A stretch of DNA of 64,000 bases from a virus: positions 1 to 64,000 of the IMG/VR virus record IMGVR_UViG_3300008120_005720, one strand, 5' to 3'. The translations under genes and the position numbers were made by a program. The notes beneath the pieces were generated by a model. The model did not search any database. It saw only the letters and a program-made list of their open reading frames with translations, and was not told the origin of the DNA. Below, one piece after another: positions 45,245-52,679 of the stretch; position 1 is the first letter of the stretch, and the number at the start of each line of letters is the position of its first letter.

Positions 45245-45303
45245 CAAAAAGAGGAACAACAAGTGTGGGTGCCTCAAGGGACAGCTGCCCTACCACACTC
45301 TAT

Positions 45304-45375
45304 GCAGATGTCGTATAATGGCTATTACGGGGCCTTGCCAAGGCTCGGATGGGTGTTCGATTCACCTCATCTGCT
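45304..45375 (+). tRNA. tRNA-Gly(GCC)
   Basis: Acceptor GCAGATG/CATCTGC, anticodon arm GGGCC-TTGCCAA-GGCTC; the D-arm start TCGTATAATGG matches the preceding tRNA-Gly. Confidence 0.88.
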
Positions 45376-45436
45376 CCGAGACCGTTTTTTGTACTTTTTA
45401 CGTTTTAGCACATATTTATATTAAAAGAATATAATT

Positions 45437-46108
45437 ATGGCGAGGAAAGAAAAAAAGTATCATTTTATATATAAAACTACTAATATATTAAGTGGTAGAT
45501 ATTATATAGGAATGCATAGTACCGATAGTCTAGATGATGGATATTTAGGTAGTGGGAATAGATTGAGGTTAGCTATTAGAAAACATGGCAAATCAAATTT
45601 CAAGCGAGAAATTTTAGAATTTTGTGAAACTAGAGCCGATTTGAAAAAAAGAGAAAAAGAAATCGTTACTTTAGATGAAATAGCAAAAGATGAGTGTATG
45701 AATTTAGTTGTTGGTGGTGAAGGAGGGTTTATATCCGAAGACGGTGTAAAGTTAGGTAGGGTTAAATGTGATGAAAAACTAAAAGAAAAGTATGGTGAAA
45801 AATTTAAAATTGTAATTATTAAAAATTACCATTCAAATTTAACTGAAGAAGAAAAGTTGATTAGAGGTAAGAATATTAGTAATGGTCAAAAACATTCTGG
45901 TTTTGATTTTGGTTCACCATTTAGAGGTAAAAATCATTCTGACCAAACTAAAAAGAAAATGTCTGAATCATCTAAAGGTAAAGGTATTGGTGAATCAAAC
46001 AGTCAATATGGTACATGTTGGATAACTAAGGATGGTTCTAATAAGAAGATTAAGAAAGAAGAGTTAGACACATACCTAAACGAAGGTTGGGTTAAAGGAA
46101 GAAAATAA
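45437..46108 (+). CDS. GIY-YIG homing endonuclease (Seg-like), paralogue of 32785
   Basis: 223 residues. FIYKTTNILSGRYYIGMHST, then SLDDGYLGSGNRLRLAIRKHG; C-terminal SSKGKGIGESNSQYG region nearly identical to the protein at 32785, while the middle differs. Located 61 bases after tRNA-Gly, with a similar upstream leader (TTTTTTGTACTTT). Two family members in two tRNA arrays point to homing at tRNA genes. Confidence 0.85.
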   Translation: MARKEKKYHFIYKTTNILSGRYYIGMHSTDSLDDGYLGSGNRLRLAIRKHGKSNFKREILEFCETRADLKKREKEIVTLDEIAKDECMNLVVGGEGGFISEDGVKLGRVKCDEKLKEKYGEKFKIVIIKNYHSNLTEEEKLIRGKNISNGQKHSGFDFGSPFRGKNHSDQTKKKMSESSKGKGIGESNSQYGTCWITKDGSNKKIKKEELDTYLNEGWVKGRK

Positions 46109-46205
46109 AAATATACTGGTTTTTGACACCGTTTTACCGTTAGGGCCCATCGTGAGGTTAACAGAATACAAAGTGGTGTGACAGATGTGGAGAGACACAT
46201 ATTAT

Positions 46206-46332
46206 GGGGGTGTTGAAATGTTAGATAAATCACATTCTGCCTTTTAGATTAAAGAATGTTTGCAGCAAAATCAAAATTATTCACGCAAACTGTAAATTTG
46301 ATAAAACGTTGGTGCAATTCCAGCCGCCCCCA
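46206..46332 (+). tRNA. tRNA-Tyr(GTA)-like gene with ~51-base intron
   Basis: Acceptor GGGGGTG/CGCCCCC, T-arm GTTGG-TGCAATT-CCAGC (unusual T-loop), and CAAA-CTGTAAA-TTTG as anticodon arm. Between D-arm and anticodon arm lie ACATTCT/AGAATGT (46232-46238, 46253-46259), TTGCAGCAA (46260-46268) and 12 bases to 46281, the 3' junction predicted by the rule. TCAC occurs at both candidate junctions, so the exact intron (about 46230-46280) is ambiguous. D-loop and T-loop are non-standard; the gene may be decaying. Confidence 0.55.
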
Positions 46333-46370
46333 CTAAAATAAAATTATAAAAACATTAAAAAATAGAAACT

Positions 46371-46412
46371 ATGAAAACATTTATCAACATTAAGCGAAAG
46401 ATTAAACGATAA
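46371..46412 (+). CDS. mini-ORF resembling the module leader peptides
   Basis: 13 residues (MKTFINIKRKIKR) starting MKT like modules 2 and 4, followed by a CACTCG/CGAGTG hairpin (~46416-46439) without a T-run. No promoter of the usual type directly precedes it. Possibly a degenerate fifth module in front of the Lys tRNAs. Confidence 0.35.
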   Translation: MKTFINIKRKIKR

Positions 46413-46455
46413 AGCACTCGGCCAAGCTGGTTACGAGTGTTAATGGAAAGATTAC

Positions 46456-46529
46456 GCCTTCGTAGCTCAGCTGGTTAGAGCACTCCACTTTTAATGGAGG
46501 GGTCATGGGTTCGAGTCCCATCGGGGGTA
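46456..46529 (+). tRNA. tRNA-Lys(TTT)
   Basis: Acceptor GCCTTCG/CGGGGGT (several GU), anticodon arm CTCCA-CTTTTAA-TGGAG, T-arm ATGGG/CCCAT. Confidence 0.85.
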
Positions 46530-46553
46530 CAAATTCACCATAAGGTGACATTT

Positions 46554-46626
46554 GCGCTCGAAGCTCAAGTGGACGGGCTTTCCGCTTTTAACGGAAAGGT
46601 TACGGGTTCGAGGCCCGTGGGGCGCA
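46554..46626 (+). tRNA. tRNA-Lys(TTT), second copy
   Basis: Acceptor GCGCTCG/GGGGCGC (one mismatch), anticodon arm TTCCG-CTTTTAA-CGGAA, T-arm ACGGG/CCCGT. Confidence 0.8.
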
Positions 46627-46651
46627 CAAGAATTAAACCAACATGTAATTA

Positions 46652-46678
46652 TGCACGATTTTTATCGTGCATTTTTTG
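46652..46678 (+). terminator. intrinsic terminator of tRNA array G
   Basis: TGCACGAT/ATCGTGCA stem, loop TTTT, then a T-run. Confidence 0.88.
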
Positions 46679-46706
46679 TTTATATCAATTTCTTTTTGTA
46701 CATTTG
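46676..46706 (+). promoter_or_regulatory. Bacteroidota-type promoter
   Basis: TTG at 46676, formed by the end of the terminator T-run, and TACATTTG at 46699-46706; leader before the ATG is ~4 bases. Confidence 0.78.
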
Positions 46707-46710
46707 CACT

Positions 46711-46944
46711 ATGAGTAGATTTAAAGAATGGACTGGAACATATAGTCATGTTGGTAATTACCTATTAGAAAAAGGCTATGCCAACGATAAAAATATGTTT
46801 GGTGAAGCAAAGAAATTGATATATAAATTCACTGAATATTGTACTGATAATAAAGGTAGTTTTTCGGATAGATGCATGCATGTAAGAAAGAATTATAGCA
46901 AGTTTATCAATTGGGTTCACGCTTATAAAAAAGAAAACAAATGA
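46711..46944 (+). CDS. hypothetical protein
   Basis: 77 residues starting MSRFKEWTGTYSHVGNYLLE (ATG at 46711), basic and helical; overlaps the next gene by 4 bases. Not recognised. Confidence 0.6.
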   Translation: MSRFKEWTGTYSHVGNYLLEKGYANDKNMFGEAKKLIYKFTEYCTDNKGSFSDRCMHVRKNYSKFINWVHAYKKENK

Positions 46945-47309
46945 AAAAGGAAAAATACGCAAGATTAGTTGAGTTGATTGGCAAAGAAAAAGCTGATGAA
47001 GTCAGAGAAAGTCATGCCAAATACGAAGAAGAAAAAAAAGCACAAGGAATCAAAGAACATAAGCGTTTAGAACGTATGGTTAATGCTATGATACCTAAAA
47101 AAGATTTGATTGGTGGTGAATATTATAATGGTCATAGATGGAGAGGTAAACATGTTGCTATGTGGGACGCTGAAAAGAAAATGTTTTTAACTATCAACTA
47201 TACAATGGGTGGTTTTTATGTGGAAGAATTAAATCATTTTGAAGATGTGGCTGAAACTAGAATTGATGGGTTTATACCATTTGAAATTATAAATAAATTT
47301 GAAATATGA
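46941..47309 (+). CDS. hypothetical protein
   Basis: 122 residues: charged helical first half, then a beta-rich part with GGEYYNGHRWRGKHVAMW. Not recognised; overlaps the next gene by 4 bases. Confidence 0.6.
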   Translation: MKKEKYARLVELIGKEKADEVRESHAKYEEEKKAQGIKEHKRLERMVNAMIPKKDLIGGEYYNGHRWRGKHVAMWDAEKKMFLTINYTMGGFYVEELNHFEDVAETRIDGFIPFEIINKFEI

Positions 47310-47638
47310 AGAATAGTGAAAAACAATTAATTAAAACGTTAGCTAATGAATTAAGTAAATCAACAAGAACTGATTGGACTACTGGTGATTTATCAATATG
47401 GTCATCATGGGCTAAGAAAATGAGAGATACTATAACGACATCTGTTGGTGTGTTAAACACTATGGTTGATAACAAAGATGATGTTGAACCAGAAAACTCT
47501 CATTTAAATTTAGAAATAGATACAAAACATATCACTGAAAGATTCAATAAAATTGTTGATGAAATGACAAAAGAAGAGTTTTTAGAATGGTTTGATAGAC
47601 GATTAGAATTAAAAATTAAATTATCAGATGTAAAATAA
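47306..47638 (+). CDS. hypothetical protein
   Basis: 110 residues, helical and charged; last gene of a three-gene overlapping run ending at a bidirectional-looking terminator. Not recognised. Confidence 0.6.
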   Translation: MKNSEKQLIKTLANELSKSTRTDWTTGDLSIWSSWAKKMRDTITTSVGVLNTMVDNKDDVEPENSHLNLEIDTKHITERFNKIVDEMTKEEFLEWFDRRLELKIKLSDVK

Positions 47639-47640
47639 AA

Positions 47641-47668
47641 AAAGAGGGTATTTAACCCTCTTTTTTTT
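47641..47668 (+). terminator. intrinsic terminator, probably bidirectional
   Basis: AAAGAGGGT/ACCCTCTTT with A-run before and T-run after, between convergent genes. Confidence 0.85.
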
Positions 47669-47807
47669 ACCCTTGACCTACGCTTTTCTTTTTATAGTTC
47701 TTAGCATTTTTAGATACTGAAGTTTTACATTTAGAATGAACTCCTGGTCTTTTCTTTTTACCTTTACTAATTTTAGTAGAAGATACTGTTTTAACTGCTT
47801 TTGCCAT
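47667..47807 (-). CDS. small basic protein
   Basis: 46 residues starting MAKAVKTVSSTKISKGKKKR and containing PGVHSKCKTS and a C-terminal NYKKKSVGQG. Small Lys-rich proteins with RPGVH-K ... KNYKK.Y.GQG are common in Bacteroidota phages. Probably nucleic-acid binding. It is the only plus-strand-breaking gene in this region other than endonucleases. Confidence 0.65.
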   Translation of the reverse strand: MAKAVKTVSSTKISKGKKKRPGVHSKCKTSVSKNAKNYKKKSVGQG

Positions 47808-47879
47808 AATATTAAGTTTTACATATATAAATACTTGATAAAGCCATTTTTTATTTGTATATTTAGTAAAAATTTTAAT

Positions 47880-48119
47880 ATGAAGAATTTAATAACAATT
47901 GATGTTGATACTGACAGAGAACAAGCAATTTTAATCGGTAAAGGTGCTGATATTCCATCACCGACAAATAAAGAGGAAGCACGTGAAATGATTATCAACG
48001 ATATCAAATGTGTTTGTGAAACATTATGTATGTTAATTGATGTCGCTGACCAAAACAAATACGCATTAAAAGCTGAATTGATTACTGAATCAATAAAACA
48101 ATTAACAAAAATGCTTTAA
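47880..48119 (+). CDS. hypothetical protein
   Basis: 79 residues starting MKNLITIDVDTDREQAILIG (ATG at 47880), compact, with two Cys in a helix (CVCETLCMLID). Not recognised. Confidence 0.6.
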   Translation: MKNLITIDVDTDREQAILIGKGADIPSPTNKEEAREMIINDIKCVCETLCMLIDVADQNKYALKAELITESIKQLTKML

Positions 48120-48146
48120 AATAACGTTTAAATAAAATAATATGGG

Positions 48147-48656
48147 ATGATTGAGATTGATATTACTGACGACCAAAGAAAAAGGGGTAAAGAACTTTAT
48201 GAGTTCAATGTCTTGAAAGGCTCGGTAACTGAAGGAAAAGGTAATGAAGTTGGTGCGTTAGGTGAAATAATTGTTTGGGACCAATTTAAAAAAATAACAA
48301 AATATGTTGGGTCATATGATTACGATATGATAATAAGAGGTAAAAAAGTTGACGTTAAAACAAAATTACAAAACTTTGAACCTAAACCATATCATAGAGC
48401 TAACATCTTCGCTTACAATATAAGACAGAAATGTGATTACTATTGTTTCGTTGCTATTTTATCAGATTTATCAAAAGGTTGGATAATTGGTTGGAAAGAA
48501 AAAGAGAAGTTTTTCAAAGAAGCGATATTTAAGAAAAAGGGCGAAGTAGATGACGCTGGAACAAACGAAGGTTGGGTTTTTAAAGGTGACTGCTACTGCT
48601 TAAATAATGACCAATTAGATAATAAGGTGAAAGAAAGGTCAAAAAATATTAATTAA
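48147..48656 (+). CDS. PD-(D/E)xK endonuclease-like protein
   Basis: 169 residues. ALGEIIVWDQF, GSYDYDMIIRGKKVDVKTK supplies the D...D-x-K core of the restriction-endonuclease fold, and YNIRQKCDYYCFVAI the following strand. Similar small phage nucleases are widespread; target not predictable. Confidence 0.65.
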   Translation: MIEIDITDDQRKRGKELYEFNVLKGSVTEGKGNEVGALGEIIVWDQFKKITKYVGSYDYDMIIRGKKVDVKTKLQNFEPKPYHRANIFAYNIRQKCDYYCFVAILSDLSKGWIIGWKEKEKFFKEAIFKKKGEVDDAGTNEGWVFKGDCYCLNNDQLDNKVKERSKNIN

Positions 48657-48678
48657 TTATTTCGTGAAAAAAGAAAAT

Positions 48679-49146
48679 ATGGAATTAGTAACTACCTATT
48701 TATGTAAGACCAGTGATGTCGGTGTACATTCAAATGTTTTTGGTGGTAGGTTGATATCAATAATTGATGAAAGCAGTGCAGCGTATGTGGCGCAAATATG
48801 TGATACCCCAAGAGTTGTAACTGTTAAAATTGATGATTTGATATTCGACAAACCAGTTAAAGTTAATAACATAATTAAACTATACGCAAAAGTTTTGAAT
48901 TTTGGTAAAACATCAGTAACTTTGTATGTTGAATTAAGAAAACACGATGTTTACACTGGCGACCAAGAAATAGCAATTAAAACAAATATAAAGTTTGTTA
49001 GAATAAACGATGAAGGTAAACCAATTCCAATAACAGAAGAAGTTAAGAAAAGGTATTACGAAAGAATTGAGAAGTATGGTAAAGGTCTTTTGAGCACTGA
49101 AGAAAAAGAAATTGCTATTCAAAATGAAACCAAGAATCTCAATTAG
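48679..49146 (+). CDS. acyl-CoA thioesterase-like hotdog protein
   Basis: 155 residues from the ATG at 48679 (a GTG lies at 48664). SDVGVHSNVFGGRLISIIDE corresponds to the hotdog helix of YciA/ACOT thioesterases (N-x-x-GG..m...D), followed by the five-strand sheet. Such enzymes hydrolyse acyl-CoA. Seldom seen in phages; could have been captured from the host. Confidence 0.7.
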   Translation: MELVTTYLCKTSDVGVHSNVFGGRLISIIDESSAAYVAQICDTPRVVTVKIDDLIFDKPVKVNNIIKLYAKVLNFGKTSVTLYVELRKHDVYTGDQEIAIKTNIKFVRINDEGKPIPITEEVKKRYYERIEKYGKGLLSTEEKEIAIQNETKNLN

Positions 49147-49339
49147 TTTTGGTGAACCAGTTGCTATGTGTAATAGATGTAACGCAGCAATGTGTTTTGT
49201 TCACTGTAAGTATGATAACTGTAAAGTTACAGAAATACGAACAAATAATGGTGTACCATATATAAACACACCGATTGGTCAAGAACCACCATTATATTGT
49301 TTAGATTGTGAATTATTAACTAATATTAAACTAAATTAA
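49124..49339 (+). CDS. small zinc-ribbon-like protein
   Basis: 71 residues starting MKPRISISFGEPVAMC. CNRCNAAMCFVHC and CLDCE give two CxxC-type pairs. Overlaps the thioesterase gene by 23 bases. Not otherwise recognised. Confidence 0.55.
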   Translation: MKPRISISFGEPVAMCNRCNAAMCFVHCKYDNCKVTEIRTNNGVPYINTPIGQEPPLYCLDCELLTNIKLN

Positions 49340-49340
49340 T

Positions 49341-49415
49341 ATGAATTGCAACGAAAATAACATTAAATTACTAGCTGAATATATCGTCAGTTATGTAATC
49401 AGATACCCAAATTAA
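49341..49415 (+). CDS. very short ORF
   Basis: 24 residues (starting MNCNENNIKLLAEYIVSYVI) between two genes, similar in its helix to part of the 53-residue protein at 29680. Coding status uncertain. Confidence 0.35.
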   Translation: MNCNENNIKLLAEYIVSYVIRYPN

Positions 49416-49417
49416 GG

Positions 49418-49666
49418 ATGGATTATTATATGGAGATTATGGCATATTTTGCCTCAGTAATAGTACTTATATCTTTCATGGTTAAAGATATTATTTTATT
49501 AAGATTATTAAATACTTTAGGTTGTATGCTATTTGTCGTGTATTCAACTTATCATGGAAGATACCCATTGGTGTTTTTAAACGTCATGGTTATTTTAGTT
49601 AATTTAGTTTATATTTACAAACCCCTAGTTTCATTATGGAAGGAACATTTAAAAAGGAAATTATAG
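49418..49666 (+). CDS. YgjV-like small membrane protein
   Basis: 82 residues (alternative ATG at 49430). AYFASVIVLISFMVKDIILL, RLLNTLGCMLFVVYSTYHGR and a third helix follow the YgjV/SemiSWEET-like pattern of three transmembrane segments. Transport role unproven. Confidence 0.6.
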   Translation: MDYYMEIMAYFASVIVLISFMVKDIILLRLLNTLGCMLFVVYSTYHGRYPLVFLNVMVILVNLVYIYKPLVSLWKEHLKRKL

Positions 49667-49827
49667 GTAATGAGTTATACCTATATAACGCAAAAGGTGA
49701 ATTAATATTTAAACGTTGGTTAGACCAAAAACGTTCAGTTGTTTTTGATGTCGCAACGTATGATAAACACACACTAGTTTCAATAACTGAAGAAAATGGT
49801 GAAATAATTCGTAAAAAGAGATGTTAA
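49636..49827 (+). CDS. hypothetical protein
   Basis: 63 residues, beta-rich, overlapping the membrane gene by 31 bases and the DHFR gene by 7. Not recognised. Confidence 0.55.
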   Translation: MEGTFKKEIIGNELYLYNAKGELIFKRWLDQKRSVVFDVATYDKHTLVSITEENGEIIRKKRC

Positions 49828-50327
49828 GTATTATAGTAGCAGCGTCTACCAACATGGTCATTGGTAAGAATAATGAATTGCCATGGCATATTCCAGATGA
49901 TTTAAAGAATTTTAAAAACTTAACATCTGGAAAACGTGTATACATGGGTCGTAAGTGTTGGGAATCACTACCAGAAAAATTTAGACCATTACCCAACAGA
50001 GAAAACATCATCATAACTAGAGATGAAAATTACCAAGCTGAAGGCGCTATAGTTATGAATAATTTAGATATGATTAAACGAGCATATGAAATGTCTTCTT
50101 TTAATTTAGGAATTGAAGAACATTTTGTTATTGGTGGTGGTGAAATCTACAAAGAACTATTCCCAATTGCACGTAAATTGTATTTAACAGAGGTTTTATC
50201 AGATGTTGAAGGTGATACATACCTTGAAGGTTTTAATGAAGAAGAGTGGACTAATATCTACGAAAGCGCTATCTATGAGGAAAACGGTTTCAAATATCGT
50301 TTTAAATATTTTGTAAGAAAATCGTAA
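49821..50327 (+). CDS. folA: dihydrofolate reductase
   Basis: 168 residues, standard DHFR length. IVAASTNMVIGKNNELPWHI, then DLKNFKNLT, MGRKCWESLP, NIIITR and FVIGGGEIY carry the substrate- and NADPH-binding motifs, including the conserved Trp and acidic Asp. Supplies tetrahydrofolate for thymidylate synthesis during phage replication. Together with the dCMP deaminase at 59070 it serves dTTP supply. Confidence 0.95.
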   Translation: MLSIIVAASTNMVIGKNNELPWHIPDDLKNFKNLTSGKRVYMGRKCWESLPEKFRPLPNRENIIITRDENYQAEGAIVMNNLDMIKRAYEMSSFNLGIEEHFVIGGGEIYKELFPIARKLYLTEVLSDVEGDTYLEGFNEEEWTNIYESAIYEENGFKYRFKYFVRKS

Positions 50328-50333
50328 TTTAAT

Positions 50334-50364
50334 TTGTTTTATTAATTTTTTGTTTGTACATTTG
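50334..50364 (+). promoter_or_regulatory. Bacteroidota-type promoter
   Basis: TTG at 50334 and TACATTTG at 50357-50364, 4 bases before the ATG. Confidence 0.75.
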
Positions 50365-50368
50365 TCCT

Positions 50369-50707
50369 ATGAGTATTGAAAGGAAAAAAGCACAACCAAA
50401 ACCAATAGTTAAATCTGAACCCAAAAAAAGAGTGGTTGCGGAAGAAAAGCCTATTGTCGTTGAGGAAACTAAACCAAAAGTTGTTGCTAAACAACCAATT
50501 AAACCAGAAGTTAAAACTGAAGCAGAAGAAACTGTTAAAGTAAAAAAGGCTGAAAACAAGTATGAAAGAATATTTGTTGAAGCTAAAGCTGAAGAAAAAG
50601 CTAAAATAGCTGAAAGGGTTAAAAATGGCGAATTAAAATATGCTTTCTATGCGACAGACGGTGATAAAGGTTATCATCATTATTTAGTAATTAAAAAACA
50701 AAAATAA
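50369..50707 (+). CDS. Lys/Pro/Glu-rich hypothetical protein
   Basis: 112 residues starting MSIERKKAQPKP; the first ~65 are a disordered KPxV-rich region, the rest a small folded part (YAFYATDGDKGYHHYLVIKK). Not recognised. Confidence 0.6.
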   Translation: MSIERKKAQPKPIVKSEPKKRVVAEEKPIVVEETKPKVVAKQPIKPEVKTEAEETVKVKKAENKYERIFVEAKAEEKAKIAERVKNGELKYAFYATDGDKGYHHYLVIKKQK

Positions 50708-51289
50708 ATGGCAAATACAGTAACAAATATTGTACAAATTTACGCTAACGATGAGGCGATTGATAAAATCAACGAAAGATTCGAAGTAGCTGGTGGTTAT
50801 AGTGATATGGTTAGCTTTGCAAAAGCTTTTTACGATGAACCAGAAACAGTTATCGATAAAGATGGTAAAGAAGGCGTTTTAATTAATTGGTCTTTAGACA
50901 ACATGGGTGCTAAATGGGTTTATATCGAAAACGATATCGATATGGATAGATGGAATATAGCATCAGCAAATTATTATCCACATGAGTTTTTAATGAGACT
51001 TTTTGAATTGGTTGTTGAAGTTGACCCAGATGCATACATTGTAAACAAATACAATGATGAAACATATGACCCAACTGGTGTTGTTGTATACAAGAAAGAC
51101 CCAGAAGGTTTCTTTGCGTGGTATAATTATGAGGAGTCAAAAGAAGACCCAACAAACGATATGGATTGGGAAGATGATGCTTACGAAGATGAGCGAGAAA
51201 ACTTTATATATGAGATAGAAGAATTTCATGAAGAATACGAAGGGTATTGTATCAGAATGATTGATGAAGGTGATGGGAATCAATTTTAA
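50708..51289 (+). CDS. Api92/YubB-like ferredoxin-fold protein
   Basis: 193 residues. The start MANTVTNIVQIYANDEAI and NWSLDNMGAKWV match the plan of Api92/DUF1281-type proteins (N...V.G....., W.LDN.GTKWD) found on phages and plasmids. The C-terminal ~50 residues are acidic. Function unknown; some relatives lie in anti-defence islands. Confidence 0.6.
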   Translation: MANTVTNIVQIYANDEAIDKINERFEVAGGYSDMVSFAKAFYDEPETVIDKDGKEGVLINWSLDNMGAKWVYIENDIDMDRWNIASANYYPHEFLMRLFELVVEVDPDAYIVNKYNDETYDPTGVVVYKKDPEGFFAWYNYEESKEDPTNDMDWEDDAYEDERENFIYEIEEFHEEYEGYCIRMIDEGDGNQF

Positions 51290-51305
51290 TTTAAAATAAA
51301 ACAAA

Positions 51306-51701
51306 ATGAGTTTAAAAGAAAGAATTAACGCAGATTTCATGGAGGCTTTTAAAGCTAAAGACATGAACAAAAAAAATTTTTTAGGTGTTGTGAAAGGTGA
51401 AATCCAAAACGAAGTTGGTCGCTCTGGTAAAGACGATGATGAAACAGTTATGGGTATTTTGAAGAAAATTGAAAAATCTTTGAAACAAACTAACACAGCT
51501 GAATCATTAGCTGAGTTAGAATACATTAAACCATACTTACCAACTTTAATGGATGAAATTAGTATTCGTTCAATCATCAGAACATTTAAAAAAGATGGTA
51601 TTGATGATGTTGGTAAAATGATGGGTGCGTTCAATAAAGCGTATAAAGGTCAAGCAGATAACGCAGTAGTGTCAAAAATCGTTAAAGAAGTATTAGCATG
51701 A
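51306..51701 (+). CDS. GatB/YqeY domain protein
   Basis: 131 residues. SLKERINADFMEAFKAKDMN, then KNFLGVVKGEIQNE and the C-terminal KMMGAFNKAYKGQADNAVVS match YqeY, a helical protein related to the tail domain of the tRNA amidotransferase GatB, with tRNA-binding character. Another translation-linked gene in a phage rich in tRNA functions. Confidence 0.8.
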   Translation: MSLKERINADFMEAFKAKDMNKKNFLGVVKGEIQNEVGRSGKDDDETVMGILKKIEKSLKQTNTAESLAELEYIKPYLPTLMDEISIRSIIRTFKKDGIDDVGKMMGAFNKAYKGQADNAVVSKIVKEVLA

Positions 51702-52075
51702 TTTGGTATGTTTTATTTATATTACTAGTGCATTGGTTTGCAGATTTTGTTCTGCAAACCCATCATATGAGCACTAGAAAAAGTAGCAGTAACTACTATC
51801 TTACATTGCATGTTACTGTTTATACATTTGCAACTATCTTTTTATGGGCGTTAGTATTACCGTTTTCATCAATACATATAACATTTAGTGGTGTATGGTT
51901 ATCATTTATCGCTATATTTGCAATGCATTGGGTAACAGATTACTTTACTAGTAGATGGACTAGTAGATTATACAAAGAAGAAAATTACCATGATTTCTTT
52001 GTTGTCATAGGTTTTGACCAAGTGTTACATTATACACAGTTATTATTAACATTTAATTATTTAATTAACATATGA
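51698..52075 (+). CDS. DUF3307 family membrane protein
   Basis: 125 residues with four hydrophobic segments. HWFADFVLQTHHM, YYLTLHVTVYT, HWVTDYFTSRWTSRLY and HDFFVVIGFDQVLHYTQL carry the conserved His/Asp pattern of DUF3307, a membrane family frequent in phages. Role unknown. Confidence 0.75.
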   Translation: MIWYVLFILLVHWFADFVLQTHHMSTRKSSSNYYLTLHVTVYTFATIFLWALVLPFSSIHITFSGVWLSFIAIFAMHWVTDYFTSRWTSRLYKEENYHDFFVVIGFDQVLHYTQLLLTFNYLINI

Positions 52076-52668
52076 GATTAAAATTAGACCATCAACGAAT
52101 TTGGTTTACATCTGATTATCACTTTTGTCATGCAAATGTAATAAAATACGATGAACGACCATTTGCTGATGTAGAAGAAATGAACAACGCTCTTATTGAA
52201 AATTGGAACCATTATGTTGATGACGAAGATGTGGTTTTTTATCTAGGTGATTTATCATTTGATAAAAATGGAAAACAAACACAAGAGTTAGTTAATCAAT
52301 TAAAAGGTAAAATCCATTACATATTGGGTAACCATGACAAGGAAAAAGACATACGTAAACTTAATCGATTTGAAACAGTGAGTGATTATGTCAACTTATC
52401 GGTGTTAGACCCAGACAACCCTAGAAAATGGCAAGATATTATGATGATGCACTACCCAATACTATCTTGGGATAAAGCACACCATGGCGCATGGCATTTG
52501 CATGGTCATTGTCATGGTTCATTGATGAAAGACCCAAGTTATGAATGGTATTATAGTAAAAAAGTAACTGATGTTGGTTGTTGTATGACAGATTATACAC
52601 CATTACATTATACTGATTTGAAACAGATGATGTCAACAAAAGAAATCGAGAAAGTTGGACACCACTAA
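52072..52668 (+). CDS. metallophosphoesterase
   Basis: 198 residues. TSDYHFCHANVI (D-x-H), LGDLSFD (GD), LGNHDKE (GNHD), MMHYPILSW and HLHGHCHGS contain all calcineurin-like metal-binding blocks. Single-domain phage phosphoesterase; substrate may be a nucleotide or an RNA end. Confidence 0.88.
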   Translation: MRLKLDHQRIWFTSDYHFCHANVIKYDERPFADVEEMNNALIENWNHYVDDEDVVFYLGDLSFDKNGKQTQELVNQLKGKIHYILGNHDKEKDIRKLNRFETVSDYVNLSVLDPDNPRKWQDIMMMHYPILSWDKAHHGAWHLHGHCHGSLMKDPSYEWYYSKKVTDVGCCMTDYTPLHYTDLKQMMSTKEIEKVGHH

Positions 52669-52679
52669 ACTAAAACAAT

